The notes beneath the pieces are model-generated. The model did not search any database and was not told where the DNA came from. It worked only from the letters and a program-made list of their open reading frames with translations. Made by a program: the position numbers and the translations under genes. This document shows, piece by piece, positions 23,761-36,479 of a stretch of DNA of 64,000 nt (position 1 is the stretch's first letter; the number at the start of each line of letters is the position of its first letter). This DNA comes from Pyrus communis (Eukaryota; Streptophyta; Magnoliopsida; Rosales; Rosaceae): contig NC_084807.1 in the NCBI RefSeq assembly GCF_963583255.1, forward strand, positions 23,457,572 to 23,521,571, read 5' to 3'.

Positions 23761-25027
23761 AGTTTGGCTTTTTTTTGGGTCTGAAAAGATAAATGTATTA
23801 ATCCGATATTATGGTACAGGCTAACTCAAGGGAAGGCAAAATTATTCAAGTACGTTTGGGTGAAAAAAAGATATATAAAAGTTCAGCTCAATTAAATAAA
23901 TTAATACGGGAACCTAAATCTCTAATTTTTGACCACAGAATGCAGTGTCTGTCACTGTTACAGCCATACCGAAATGGTAACACTAGAGAAAACGATCGAG
24001 GGATGAAAATGAACAATACATCGTAGCACAAAAGTAGCAAACCCACAACAAGAAGCACACCACATCCATCCAGATTTCTTCATCAAAGATGCAAAACCAA
24101 AAGATAGGCATTAGATCCAAATCCCATTCACAAATCCCAGCAAATATATATGAACATAGTAACACATTGATAGAAGGTTAGGCTAAAGGGTAAGTAAAAT
24201 ACCCTTACTTTGGCCGAAACCACAATACACTTGGCCTTGATGGAAATCCGGTAAGTCGTTGGGGGGGGGCATATTTGACCCAAAGTCTGCAAATCAAAGC
24301 AAAGGATGGGATGAGGATGGTTGGGGAAGGGATGCAGAGGGGAAAAGTGAGGGGATATGGAGTTTTGGAAAAGAATGGCCAGAGGAGAGGGAGGGGTAGA
24401 GAGGAGGGACATGAAGTCCAAAAGTGAGACAAACTCACGGAAAAGTTTGAGACAAAACTCAAGGAAACTGAGAAAAATCTTAGGGGAAAATTGAAAAAGA
24501 GAGAAGATAATCAGGAGAAAAAAGGAAAGAGGAGAACAAGTAATTTGGACAAGGATAGCCACCGGCACCCAAGCCAAAGGCTAGGGCCGACGGCAAAGGA
24601 GCTTGCAAGGTTGAGAAACCAGAGAGAGTCTCACACGTTTTCTCCGTTTTACTTTTTAGCCAAAATGGTTATTTTAGATTGGCATAACTCATCACTTTAA
24701 TCGTAAGGTTTAAAACCAATAAAAGTGATCCCATTGTCAATCATTTTAGTTCTTTTATTAAAAATTTCCATCAAATTGAAGAAACCACCCGCTCAAGTTG
24801 AGGAGTTGATTTGGCAAAAATACTCTCAATAAATCTCAAGAACCAAAGCGAAGAGTTATACCAATCTCAATGACTGTTTTGGCTAGAACACCTATTATTT
24901 AATTTGTGTTTGGGAGATTGTGAGAGAAAACAACTTTTTTTCCGATTGGATACTTAAGTGTTGATTACTGTGCTTGTTTTCTATTTGTGATATATCACAA
25001 AATTTGCTTATTCTACGATATTAAAAA
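23761..25027. other. Intergenic spacer with one dispersed repeat copy
   Basis: No gene recognised; the open frames at 23811-24026 and 24128-24577 have no family features. At about 24655-24845 lies a diverged copy of the repeat described at 29010-29300 (shared AGCCAAAATGGT, TAACTCATCACTTTAATC, AATAAAAGTGAT, AGGAGTTGATTTGGC). Confidence 0.45.
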
Positions 25028-25165
25028 ACTACCACTTAGTACTACGCTAGTGATATTTCTCTTCACTTGTAAGTGAAAGATCTTAGGTTTAATTCTCGTC
25101 AAATGCAATGGTAAACCACAAACTTCACCCACTCCCTTACCTCTTGAGAATAAAATAATATCGTT
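25028..25165 (+). repeat. tRNA-derived SINE copy
   Basis: Head ACCACTTAGTACTACG, body TTCTCTTCACTTGTAAGTGA, weak B box (AGGTTTAATTCTCG), tail AATAATATCGTTTAAA. Same family as 6066-6235 (minus strand) and 53878-54050. It sits just upstream of the TL15 gene. Confidence 0.55.
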
Positions 25166-25432
25166 TAAATACTTACAAACAAAGCTACATTGTGATGAGT
25201 CTCTTTAACAAATATGCTAATAAAGTTTGTTATTACGATGATATATTTCTCTCTAGTTATAAGTACACGATGTCTTAAATTCCACGTATAAATTCAAATT
25301 GCAGGATTTGGGGCTCTCACTCATAGGTGCGAGCAAGCGGACAGAACCCCGGCCCCATTTATCCATATTCAGATCTCGCTCGTTATCCGCTGACACAAAA
25401 ACAGAGAAAAAAATCCGACTGGAAATTCGCAA

Positions 25433-27987
25433 ATGGCGCTTCTCAACGTCTCCATCTGCTCTTCCAAACTCCCCCCAAAACCCTCCCTCTCTCTCCCCCA
25501 TAAACCTCACCCTTCCCGCCAACACCTCCCTCTCTCCGCCGGCTATCCTCCGCCCCAGGTACACTGCGCTACCTCGCCTCCTTCTCTCCTCCATTTCCGC
25601 TTATCTCGCACTGCGCACACCCGCGTACGTTAGCCAATTCGCTCTGATGAATTCTCACTTTTCAAATTTCCTGCACAGCTTGTAAAGAATCGCCTGGAAA
25701 CTTCTGGAAGTTCTGTGTTGTCGCTGGGAGAGTCCGTATGTAAGGCGAGCCTTATCGCTCTGCTCTCGGCCTCTCTGTTCGTAGCCAATCCTGCATTCGC
25801 CTTTAAGGTAAGTGTTTAATCCTGAATTCCAATAATCTGTTTGGTTCCGGAGAAAGTGAAGGAAAATTACTCAATGTACTAAGATTTCGTCTCGTTGTTG
25901 GTGAAAGGGTGGGGGTCCGTACGGTGCGGAGGTGACTAGGGGCCAGGACCTCACCGGCAAGGACTTTAGCGGCAAGACTTTGATCAAGCAAGACTTCAAA
26001 ACGGTCCAAAATCGATCGAATTTGTTATATGCAAAGCGTTTGATGCTTTTACATTCGAAAATTTTGAATCTTTGTGTGTTGATTTTGTTGCAGTCGATAT
26101 TGAGGCAAGCGAATTTCAAAGGCGCCAAGTTATTAGGTGCTAGCTTCTTTGATGCTGATTTAACAGGTACATTTGTTTTCAATTATTTATCATCACGAAT
26201 GCTGTAACCTTCGAGTGGCGTTGGTACGTGTTGCAAATGTTTAGGAAGAACATGGTTAATGGGTTGTTTTGTTTACTGTGATATTCTCTTTCCAGGGGCT
26301 GATCTTTCTGATGCAGATCTAAGAGCTGTGGACTTTTCTTTGGCCAATGTGACAAAGGTGAACTTTGATGGAACATTCAATTTTACATTTGATTAATAAG
26401 AAACCCTAATTTAGATGTTCTGGCGTTCCACCATCAGTTTTGTGGTAAATGGTGAAAAATGTAGATAAGGGGATAATAGTGGGACTGAAAATGTTCCCAG
26501 TAACTTACGAATGTTCAGTCGATGAGTCTGAAGTTCCGATTTCCAGGAGTTATGGGGTTACAATGTGGAATAATAAGCAGAAGGATGAGAGAATCCTGGC
26601 TGTAATCCGTTGTTTGAGTCCTCTTAAGTTGGCAACATAGGGGGGCCACTTTTCTGGAGAATTTTACTTCTTTTCTCTACTATTTAATTTGGCTCAGTTT
26701 TGTTTCTTAGTAAGATTTGCAGCTCGAATTGTTAATCATGAATACCTCCACACCTTTAGAAAATTATCAGTCGGAAGCTCTCTTCGTGTTGTCATTTTTC
26801 GAGGATATTAGAGGGAAAAAGAGATTTGAGGTAGGTTAGAGTGATGGAGTTTCATGCTTTATCAGGTTTGTTTTGATCGGGGTCTGGTTAACTTGTGATG
26901 CAAGTGCCCTTCAAGCAAGTTCGCAATAGCATTCTTAATGGAGTTTCATTTGTTTTCTGTTTTTGAGATTGCAACGAGAATGAAATTGGTAGAGCTTTCC
27001 AATCAAGTTCATTAGAGAATTTTGAGGAATTTACCCTAAAATAGCATCATATTTAGTAGAAAACAGTTAAACCAGTCATTCAATCAGACAGCTAGCCTTC
27101 AGTAGTGGAAAATGCTTTCATCAACTAGTTTGGCTGAACCTTATAAATTTTCCACTTTCCCAGTTTTACAGTTCTGTTAGTTTCCACCCGAATGCAGTTA
27201 CGTTCCCATCCCTTGGTCAATGCCTCAGGTGTTGGTAGTAACAGTTGGGTTCCACTGGTCCCAAAGTTCGAATGTCCAAGCATAAAAAATGAAGTAGGAA
27301 AGGTTTCCATAATGTTCTAACTTCTCACTCGCACATGTTCCACTTCTGCAGGCGAATCTGAGCAACGCTAACTTAGAAGGTGCAGTAGCCACAGGCAACA
27401 CATCTTTCAAAGGGTCAAATATTACGGGTGCAGGTATGTCAAGATTTTGCTCAATGCTAATATTTCCTAATGCTTTGACTTAACCCTTACCATTCGGGAC
27501 TTCATCTCAAGGTTTACTCTAATCCATTCGAGCTACGTTTAATACTACAAAGAAAATGGAAAATTAAACAACAAAAAAAAAGATAAGCTTTTCATCTCGT
27601 TGCTGTATCTAGTTTTCTTTCCAGTCTACACAGCAGCTTCAGTTTTCTTTGGCTAGTTTCCATGGAAAATAGATAATGGAATGTTTCCATTTCCTTGGGG
27701 CAAACCAAGCATATCTTAATTTTCTAGGCTGCGTAAATTCAAATCGAGTGTACATAATCAATTTTGGACGATTTTCTATGTATGTTGCCAGACTTCACAG
27801 ATGTGCCTCTGAGAGAAGATCAACGGGAATATCTCTGCAAAGTTGCCGATGGGTAAGAATACGATACTTTATATCTACACATTCATCTTCACAAATCTGC
27901 TCCATTTTACAATGAAGCCACTGTTCTGTTAACAGGGTGAATCCGACAACTGGAAACCCAACACGTGAAACCTTGCTTTGCAATTAA
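25433..27987 (+). CDS. TL15: Thylakoid lumenal 15 kDa pentapeptide-repeat protein, chloroplast precursor
   Basis: Matches the Arabidopsis At2g44920 type of thylakoid lumen protein; its biochemical role is unknown. Eight exons read by GT-AG signals and family continuity: 25433-25558, 25679-25807, 25908-26003, 26094-26166, 26296-26357, 27352-27433, 27792-27852, 27936-27987, giving 226 residues (family about 224). Residues 1-50 are a Ser/Pro-rich chloroplast transit peptide. A hydrophobic thylakoid-transfer segment follows (KASLIALLSASLFVANPAFA), with a lumen cleavage site after AFA at residue 83. The mature part starts FKGGGPYG. It carries pentapeptide repeats of A(D/N)LXX type (RQANFKGAKLLGASFFDADLTGADLSDADL, then ANLSNANLEGAVATG), which fold as a right-handed beta-helix. 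It ends with two Cys-containing motifs (YLCKVADG, ETLLCN). No twin arginine precedes the second signal, so Sec-type export is likely. Intron 5 is the largest at 994 bp. Confidence 0.93.
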
Positions 27988-29372
27988 TAGATCATTGATC
28001 AAAATATAGGACGACATTGTAAGGAGGGAGTTGGTTAATATTGGATACACAGGAAGCTGCAATTTTCACGAATGGAGCGTGTTACTTAATCTGATGTAAC
28101 TATTGTATGGTATGTAAGTAATTGTTCGTTCCATTTATTCAAACGCATACATGAACACACGTAAACTATGGCCAACCAGGTACGGTTTGATATACTTTTA
28201 TCAGTTAACTTTCTGTACCATTCACCGTGTCACCATGTTTCATGTAAGTAACCATTGTCGGAGGCTGAGGTGGGCAGTCAGCTGAACTCTTGTCTGTTCA
28301 TTGTTTCTCCTCCATTGACAAGGAAACCATTATTGGCATCGTCTTTCACCAGGTATTGCGTCTTACATTTATCGCAAATTTTCTTCGGTGACAGTAGTAA
28401 TCTGCTTTTAGCTTTCACTTACCAATGGAACAAAGAGAGTTTAGCTCCACCTAGATTAGCAAATAGCAAACAACAGTAAACCTGTTAATGCTATGCGTTA
28501 TCGTGTGTATTCTTCATTTGCTAGTAGTAGTGCGGCTGCTTTCAGGCCATTTGGTGTGTTTAGCTCCAACTGGTCAAGTTGCAAGTGCAATTTTAACTTT
28601 TGTTGTTGATATGAGCCTAAGGCCACTCCCATTCGAACTTTGAAAAATTGACACACACACATACAAGGACATCGAAAAATGACACGCTATTATTGTGTGC
28701 TATAAGAATACGATCACGTGATATAATTAGTTTGTGTGGTATAATTTGGGGTTTGTATGAGCCTGTTTAGATACATTAGCTTTGCCGTTCGTTCGTATTA
28801 ACACAAGTAGACTAGTTATATCATGTGATCGTATTCCTACCAAATGCTTCTTGAGGATTACTTTCTTTAGCAGAAATAAAGAAGAGAGATTGAGATACAG
28901 AGGAAGAGAGAAATTACAAGGGGTAGTTGCTTAAGTGTGGACTAATCTAAGCCTTCGATTATTGCTTGAATTAGTTACATAAGTGGAACGGTTGAATAGG
29001 CTAATCTAGGATTTTTAGTCAAAATGGTCTTTGAAATTGTTATAACTCCTCACTTTGGTCCCTGAGATTTAAAATCGATAAAAGTGGTTCCGGAGATTGT
29101 CCACTATCAAACATTTTGGATATTCTGTGAAAAATATCCATGGAATTGAAAAAACCACTAGTTCAAGTGCAGGAGTTGATTTGATAAGAATATCATCAAT
29201 TTAACGGATATTTCTCACGAAATGACAAAAATAATTTATGGTAGACAATTTCATAAACTATTTCTATCGATTTCAAATTTCAGTAACTAGTTTGGCGCTA
29301 ATCTATAAGTAGTATGCTAAGCCCCCACAAAAGGCCTCTAAATTACGTAGTCCCGCAGCATTGCCAAATATC
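27988..29372. other. Intergenic between convergent genes; two repeats
   Basis: This stretch holds the 3' ends of the TL15 gene and of the DUF604 gene. An inverted repeat at 28706-28836 (GAATACGATCACGTGATATAA facing its complement with ACATGATATAAC) looks like a MITE. At about 29010-29300 a second repeat has inverted ends containing CCCTGAGATTTAAAATCGAT and CGATTTCAAATTTCAGT; the copy at 24655-24845 is related. No gene was seen. Confidence 0.5.
28706..28836. mobile_element. MITE-like inverted repeat, about 131 bp
   Basis: The left arm GAATACGATCACGTGATATA is repeated in reverse complement at the right end (TATATCATGTGATCGTATTC). The arms are about 32 bp including the TTTGTGT/ACACAAG extension. 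Confidence 0.6.
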
Positions 29373-32300
29373 CTAAACAGACATAGTGATTGATTCTGTG
29401 GGTTTGCATGTCCTAATCCTAATCTCCAGATCTCCATTCGTTATGACTCCGCGGTTCTTAATCTCACAGCATTGCCTACGTGGAGCCGCCTCCTACAAAA
29501 TCACACCCATTAGATTATACCACTAATCACAAATTAATCTGAAAACATATCCACTAATCTACTGTGCAACGTGGGAACAAACTCCCCTACAACGGGGATG
29601 ATTGGGGAAGTACGTTAAGTTAGTTACTCCTGTCGTGTGAGTAACATATGATAATGCATGATTAATTTGAATTACTGTCGCAATAGCATTCCTAATGCAT
29701 ATAAGTTTAGGGCTCGTTTGGAAGTATTTTGAAATGATCGAAAGCGCTTTTGGTGAGAATATTTTTAGAATCAATCCTTTATAAAAACGTAAGTAAATCC
29801 TGCAAAAGCACTTGAATTACTTATTAGAAGAATGACACAACTCTAGGAATCACTTCAAGTTCTTTTACAACCCCAAAACATTTTCTCTGAAACCGCTTTC
29901 AGTCATTTTAAAAGTACTTCCAAACGAGTCCATCCAGCAAAAAAAACTCAAAACATATATAGGACCCATGTACAAAACAAGAGGAGTATTATCATTTATG
30001 AAAAGAGCTAGGGTTACCTTTGTCCAATAGCGAGGGTCCATCTTCTTTGAGGAGACTACAATCCTCTGCGTTGCATGGGCATATTCTGCTCTGTCGCATT
30101 GCTTTCCTTCACTAGCCACAAACCTCCTGTAAATAGTCACAGACCCGCCCCTAACAAATATGACCTGGTCCAAGAAATAAATGATGGGCTGCTGACACAG
30201 GTCGGAACTCACGGGTCGGGTATTGAATGTGAATGGTCCGTCACTCCAGGTCCCCCACGTCTTGAACGTCTGCAACGGCATCTGAAGATCCATAGCACCG
30301 ATCAACGACGGGTAAAGCTGAATGGTGTAGCCCCATGAAACGGACATCGACCATTTACGCCGGTGGTCGTAGCAAAAACTTTGTTGTAGGATCCGCCCCG
30401 GGTCGAGCCGGTATGCACGAAGGAGGGACTTGAGTGAGTCTAAATGGGTCTGGTTCGGGAACATGGGTTTCATGGAGTCCAGGTGGTGAAGTGACACAAG
30501 TGGTGTCAATGGGTGCGCAGCTAAGATACCGTACGGGTCACCTCTGATATCAAACTGAAAAATTACAATATACCAAACAAAAAATACGATAAGCGTTTTG
30601 ATTTATAAAATCATAAAATATTAACGTAATGGCGTGATACTACTGTCTTACTAAGTTTTACTAAGATTGAATACTGCTAGACTAAATAATCGTGTTTAGC
30701 AATTGAATTATAGGATATTTTTTTTTATAATTTTAACATTCTTAATAAGATGAGAGAAAATTGATTAATATGGTTTGAACATGTAAAACGAAGACCTACA
30801 GACACTCTGGTTAGAATATACAATTACAAGACAGAGGCTTAAGACCAAAAGGGTAGAAGAAGATCTGAGAAGACTTGGACAAAGACTCCAAGAAAATATT
30901 TGGATTACTTGATCTAACGGAATATTTGGCACAAAATCAAGCACAATAACTTTTTAAAATTTATACAACCAACTTCACTTAATAAGATAAAACTTTGTTG
31001 TTGTATCATTAATTTCGACCATACAATTATGCCGGTGAAAGCTAGTGCCTTAGCAAAATTCACCCACCAACCATCTTGCGTAAATGGTTGGAAAATTTGA
31101 AATGCGACGAAGCATGGAGGAAGATAGCACACAAAGACAAAGCAGAGCCGTTATTTTCACCGGGGCCACCCGAGAAACCTCCGACAAATTTTGAAACAAC
31201 CAGTATCACACGTACGAGCGACGAAATTACCGTTCATAGTTGATCAACAGTGATCGCGAAATAGCTCAACCTTACGAGAGATATCACAAGTATTATACAT
31301 TTCTATCTCAAGCCATGATGCACAAAAATTTTAATTTTCTCTCATGTCAGTGAAATTGTGCGAGACCAGTTTAAAATAGGGATATGATATCCACACATAT
31401 TATTTTACTTTTCACACACCTCTGATTAATTTTTATTACTTTATTTTTTTCATTTCATTTGATTCGAGGATCTAAAATTAAGAAAATATATGAGAAATAT
31501 AAAAGGGTGTGCACACCCTTTAAAATATGGTTATTGTAGCGTTTCAGTTGCATGGAACGGAACTGGATCTCCTCCTGAGCATAGGGTGGGGATCCTCCTA
31601 ACCGGGTCATCTGGGTTTTGAAATTTGATCAATCTTACAGTTAAAGTGTGGACTGGAATGCTTTACGACTGACGTGTGGAAGCAAGCATTAGCTACCAAC
31701 TTTTTTCAATTGCATGGCTCCATAAACGCCACAAAAACTGGTACAGTAAGTGGGTACATATTCCAAAAAATAATTTTTGATTACTAAAAAATGAGTAAGA
31801 ACTCTTACTCTAAAAATTCTAGTTGGACAATCTAGTGTAGAAATGCATAGGTTGTTCGTAATACTTTTACCAATTATGTTCATCTGTTTTTCTACAATTC
31901 GATGATTAGATGATCTTAGTTTTAATTGAAATTTTGCAAAGACAATATTTGAACAGTGATTCATAGTGTGAACGATTCCAATCATAAACACAAAGTTTCA
32001 TAAATTGAAAACGAACAATTTTAGATAAAAATCTTACGTATTGTTTGGGTAACCAAATATTATTCTATTCCAAAGTTTTTCTAAGTAAAGTGGTTAAAGA
32101 CAAAGGAGATCGATTTCATGGTCATTATGTTTTGGGCCACTAAACACGCTAATATCTGTCGTAATAAAGTAATACAGAATATTCACGAAGAAAGTAATCC
32201 TATGAAGAAAAAAAATGCAACTTCAAGGACACGTATCCAACCTTTTTGCTATAAGACACGACAAGCCAAACACATGCATGCAGCTTTTAAATTCCTCAAA

Positions 32301-34022
32301 TATTTAAAAAAAACAGAGCAACTATAATACTACCAATTATAATATGGTTCGGGAGCTTAAAATATTCACTTACCTTTTTAATAATAATAATAATTTAAAA
32401 CAAGTTCATTTATATTTTCGAGTCAATGTTTTTTTAACAAGGGCAAAACTAAAATTTTTGTACAGTGAGCTATTATTATTTACGCAAAGATCAAAGTAAA
32501 CTTGAAATTGGGCGTGACGCTCTAAGTAGCATTAAATTTCTTTCTTCCAAATTTTACATTAGAATTAGAACGTATTCTAATTCTAGTTTTATGTCGCTGT
32601 TTGTGAAAGGTTGTCAACTTCTTATGTAGGATTTACTCATTTGAAATCCAAAGAAAAATACTGCTACACCAATAATTCAACGGTGTTTAGCTCTAATAAT
32701 TATTGTTGTCTGAGTTCAAATTTTGATTTAAGCTTTCTAAACGTGGGTTATCAAGGTTTTCCAACATAATTGACACTCGGGTCAATTAATTAAAACTATC
32801 TGTTATGATGATTGATGAGGTGAGGTGGCGGCTCACCATTGGGTCATCTAACCGAAATTCAATGACCCGCCCACTCTTGCCGTTAAAAATGCGTCACAAA
32901 ACATTAATATTTTCTCGTATTTTGGACTTTTTTTTTTTAAATCTTTCCACGAATAAAATCAGTAAGGAATGTGTTATTCATATATTTTTTTGTTATTCTT
33001 AACATGTTGCTTATTAATTTATGTTTTTGATTTTTTTTGAATTCATAAAATAAAAAAAGTGTGGGAAGTAAAAAAAGGGTGGCGGATAGCATAGACTTTG
33101 TATTCCACCACCTTGTCCCCTAGCAGCTAAGTAAAACCACCGAGCACCGCCGCGTGCAACCAAAAAAGGCAAGAAAAGTATAACGTACCTGGTGGAACCC
33201 ACCGAGTTTAGTGAGCGGCACACCCATCTCGCTGACGCAGGCCGATACCCGCTCATCGGAGCCGTAGAAATTAGAGTACCTCTCCAGACAGCCGTCCATC
33301 AGCTCGACCAGCTGTGCCGCGAGTGGGTAGCTGATCGCGAACCCGCCGCCGCCAAACGCCATGTCGTACGCGTGCATCACGTCCTGCTCCACGCTCTCCG
33401 AATTCCCGCCAATGTAGTACATCCGGCCGTGGTCGTACCTCGCCAGCACCGAAACCAGGTTGTCGGTGAAAAACACCGTGTCGTCGTCGCCCATCACGAA
33501 CCACCGCACGTTGGGCAACCCGAGTTTAAAGCTTTCGTACACAATCCGGGCGATACGAACCGCCGATTGGGAACTCGAGTACCTGAACCGGGTCCAGTCC
33601 TCCGACACCCGATACGGAATGGAACCGGAGAAGTCCGTTTCGTTTTTGGGTTTCGCGTCGAGCCATACGAACCCGCGGGTCGTGTTCGGGTCCCACCAGA
33701 GTTCCGCTGACAGGCTGCGGTCACGCCACGTGGTGAGGGAGGCGCCGATGCCGAAGAGAATGTGGGTTATGTTAGTGGGTTCCGGTTCGGGTCCGGGTCC
33801 CGGTGCTACAGAGTCGGCTTGGGTCCGGACTAGGTCCGGCATGGGGAACCAGTGTGACTTGGTGGAGAAGGCGGAGAAGAGCGCGAGTGAAATCGACGTG
33901 ACGAGGCAAAGGAGGAGGCCCAAGCGCAGGCAGAGGACCAAGTAGTCGCCCGTTTTTTCCTGGAATGCGAACAAGTTGGAAGCTTTGAGCTGTTCCTGCC
34001 GAGTCGGACTCGTTTTCTGCAT
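29373..34022 (-). CDS. DUF604 family glycosyltransferase (GT31/fringe-like), type II Golgi membrane protein
   Basis: Likely UDP-sugar-dependent glycosyltransferase of the plant DUF604 group; acceptor unknown. Three exons: 34022-33189 (278 codons), 30554-30018 (179 codons), 29492-29373 (40 codons with stop), all phase 0, giving about 496 residues. The ATG at 34022 is used; the in-frame triplet further upstream at 34034 is GTG. A short basic cytoplasmic tail is followed by a membrane anchor at about 27-52 (YLVLCLRLGLLLCLVTSISL). The luminal domain has ILFGIGASLTTW, WWDPNTTRGFVWLD, and the metal/nucleotide-sugar motif VMGDDDTVFF with Asp179-181. FAFGGGGFAISYPLA-type sequence and GSDERVSACVSEMGVPLT close exon 1. 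Exon 2 carries FDIRGDPYG and the WGYTIQLYP region. The last exon encodes APRRQCCEI and ends ESITMSV. The acceptor at 29492 could instead be 29489 (loss of one Glu). Introns are 2634 and 525 bp; the second contains a MITE. Confidence 0.9.
29710..29931. mobile_element. MITE in the last intron of the DUF604 gene
   Basis: About 222 bp. The left end GGGCTCGTTTGGAAGTATTT and the right end, reverse-complemented, GGACTCGTTTGGAAGTACTT start arms of about 45 bp that continue into AAATGA and GAAAGCG. A diverged relative lies at 39000-39180. The target duplication is unclear. Confidence 0.75.
30555..33188. other. First intron of the DUF604 gene, AT-rich, no gene inside
   Basis: 2.6 kb intron between GT at 33188 and AG at 30555-30556. 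The frames inside (for example 31689-31991 and 32118-32327) show no family signature. Nothing else was assigned. Confidence 0.6.
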
Positions 34023-34507
34023 TTTTTTTCTCACTTTTGCCCCAAAAACCCCTGCACAAGTTTTAATTTGAAACCGGTAAGTTCCCGGGGAATCGGGTAT
34101 TTATGAAATTGCCCCGGACTGCAGAAAAATCTCTCATGTACGCCCAGACCCAGAAATTCTCGTATCAGAGCTTCTGGTTGAGAGACGATGAAAGGGTCAG
34201 GGTAGGAGGAGGAGTAGGAAGAATCCGTACGATGATAAAGAGTAAGAACAAATGGGTTTTAGAGAGAGAACGTATGTGAATTGTGTTGTGGGAGGAAGAA
34301 AAGAAGAAAATATATGAAGGAGGAGTGAGAAAGCTGGCTTTTACTGGTTACAGAGATGGGAAAATTGGGTGTGGTTTGTGCTGGCAGAGGTAACTATACG
34401 TACGCAATTTTTGGGGCGTCGTTCGTTTTGATTTTTTATAGGTGTAAATATTGTAAATATGGAAAAAATATGAGATGGGGAGGGTTACATATTTTATTTG
34501 ATTTTTA
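34023..34507 (-). promoter_or_regulatory. Upstream region of the DUF604 gene
   Basis: Presumed promoter and 5' UTR on the minus strand, squeezed between the ATG and the PIF/Harbinger-like element starting at 34508. No specific box was assigned with confidence. The element boundary leaves at most about 485 bp of native upstream sequence next to the gene. Confidence 0.35.
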
Positions 34508-35649
34508 GAGCAACTCCACTGTGGGAGTTTGCTCGGGGTACAGGCCAGGAAAAAGGGCCCGAGAGCATGGCATGATAGCTCCAGCGTGGGGAGCCCGATG
34601 GACAGTGGAGGCCCGAGCACCAAGACTGTGAGGAATTGTCAGCCCGCGAGCCCGAACTGGATCTGACGCAGGGTTGACATCTGCCCAATTTTTTTTGTCA
34701 GGCACGTGCACCTCATCCGCGCGTGGGGGCACGTCACCCGACACGGTTTCAGCGCCTGGGGCCCACGGCACAGTTTCAAAAAATTACCATTGGGAAGCCA
34801 CGTGGCTTCCCATGGTTCGTTGGATCTCAACGGCTATATAATGTGGACCGTCCGATTTGCAATGGTAAAAAAAAAAGAAAAAAAATCTTATTTAATATCA
34901 ACCGTTGGATCTGAGATCAAAGGTTGATATTATTCTCCTTTATAAATTAAAAAAAGTTTTAAAATTCAGAAATGTTACCGTTGTGCCACGTGGCACAATC
35001 TGGAGTGTTGGAATTCAATTTTTTTTTTTAAATTCAACAGCAGAGATTAATTAGTTGAATAAAAATATTTAAAAAATTGTAAAAAAATGAATAAAAATCC
35101 GAAAAAAAAATTGAAAGTTTTTTAAAAAAATTGTTTTTACTTTTCTATAAATACCTTCTCATTATCATCTACCTTACACCACAATTTCATATTTTCTCAA
35201 CTACTTTCTACCAAATTCCTATCTTTCTCTCAAAGTTTCAATCCTTTTTTTTTTTCAACCAAATGACTACTGATGCAGGTACGAATTGGATGCCTCTTGA
35301 AGATATTGCATTGTGTACTAACTGGGTTGAAGTTACTCATAGTTCCCTTACAAGTAATGAGATGCAGTTGCGAGAAATGTGGAGTCTTATTCATACCAAT
35401 TATCTTGAGAAAATGGTTAGGAAAAGAACCAAAGAATCGATGTACAGTGGTTGGAAATTACTTAGCTAATCGTTTAGTACGTGGAGAGACGCCTTGGCAC
35501 AAGCCAGTACTAATATTCGAAGTGGGGAAAATTTCGCGGATCGGGTAACAATATATTATTTATTTGTTTGTACTATACCCAAATTTACATTATAAATATT
35601 TGTTTGTATTATTTATTTGTTACCTACCTTCATTATAATTGTGACAGCC

Positions 35650-36479
35650 CGTCCCTAAAAGTATGATTTTTATAATTTTTATTACGTGAAATTCTGGGAA
35701 AATCCTAGGGGCAAAGCATGATTTTCGAAGACGTATGTGATTCTCATATATTTTGTCATATTTCTTGACATATTTGGATAGAGCTCGACCTCACGGACGC
35801 GTAGGCATAGGTAGAAGTGAATTTGGAGTTACGGTTGAAGTTTTATTGAGTTATTGATTCAGCCGTACAAGTCACATGAGGTGACTCCGGCTAGCATGTT
35901 GATGAGCTGTTAGGTAGCATGTTGATGAGTTATTAATTCAGCCGTACATGCCACAATAGGTGGATTCGGCTGACATACCATTTCATAATGATTTATTTCA
36001 CCTAGGTTACTTATTCTTGTTGAGATATTTGACACAACATAGCTGTGAGACTGTTATTTTGGTTATGATTTTGAGTTATAGTCATGCCTGTTATTTTCTG
36101 GGAAATTATACAAGTGTTAAGGCGAGGGGTTATTACTTTTGATAAGTGAATGGTTTTTGAAAAGCTTTGTTTTCACCCACTCACATTTTCTATCTTTGCA
36201 ACCCTCCAGGTTCTAGTAGTAAAGTTTCCGTATCGACGATGATTCGTGGCACTTCCCAGTACAGGTGGCTTCTTATGATGGTATAATCGTTATCTTACCT
36301 TACTGTACTCTACTTATGCTCTGTATCACGTGTGTATGGGTCGTGTATTTAGGCACTTTTAGGTTTAAATTTATTTATAGTTTATACATTATCACACTTT
36401 ATGGCTTTGTCACCTTCCAGGTGTTGGCCAGCATAGCTTGATTCGGAGTCCTAGTGGACATTCTGAGTCGGGGTGTGTC
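35650..36479. mobile_element. Solo LTR (Ty3-type) nested in the Harbinger-like element
   Basis: Begins TGTGACAGCCCGTCCCTAAA and ends GAGTCGGGGTGTGTCA, about 830 bp, with no coding region or second LTR. AAT flanks both sides, but a clean 5 bp duplication is not visible. Internal text GTGTTGGCCAGCATAGC resembles GTGTCAGCCAGCATGTGG in the 48-50 kb repeat, hinting at related LTRs. Ends were placed by eye. Confidence 0.6.

Noticed and set aside
23811..24026. Possible organelle-derived or ribosomal-like frame (EGKIIQVRLGEKK)
   Set aside because: No family match could be supported and the frame ends without splice continuity.
24128..24577. 149-codon minus-strand frame rich in Phe, Ser, Pro
   Set aside because: Low-complexity hydrophobic translation of GA-rich DNA; no domain, no splice partners.
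33192..33945. Plus-strand frames opposite DUF604 exon 1
   Set aside because: Antisense shadows of a GC-rich exon without known motifs.
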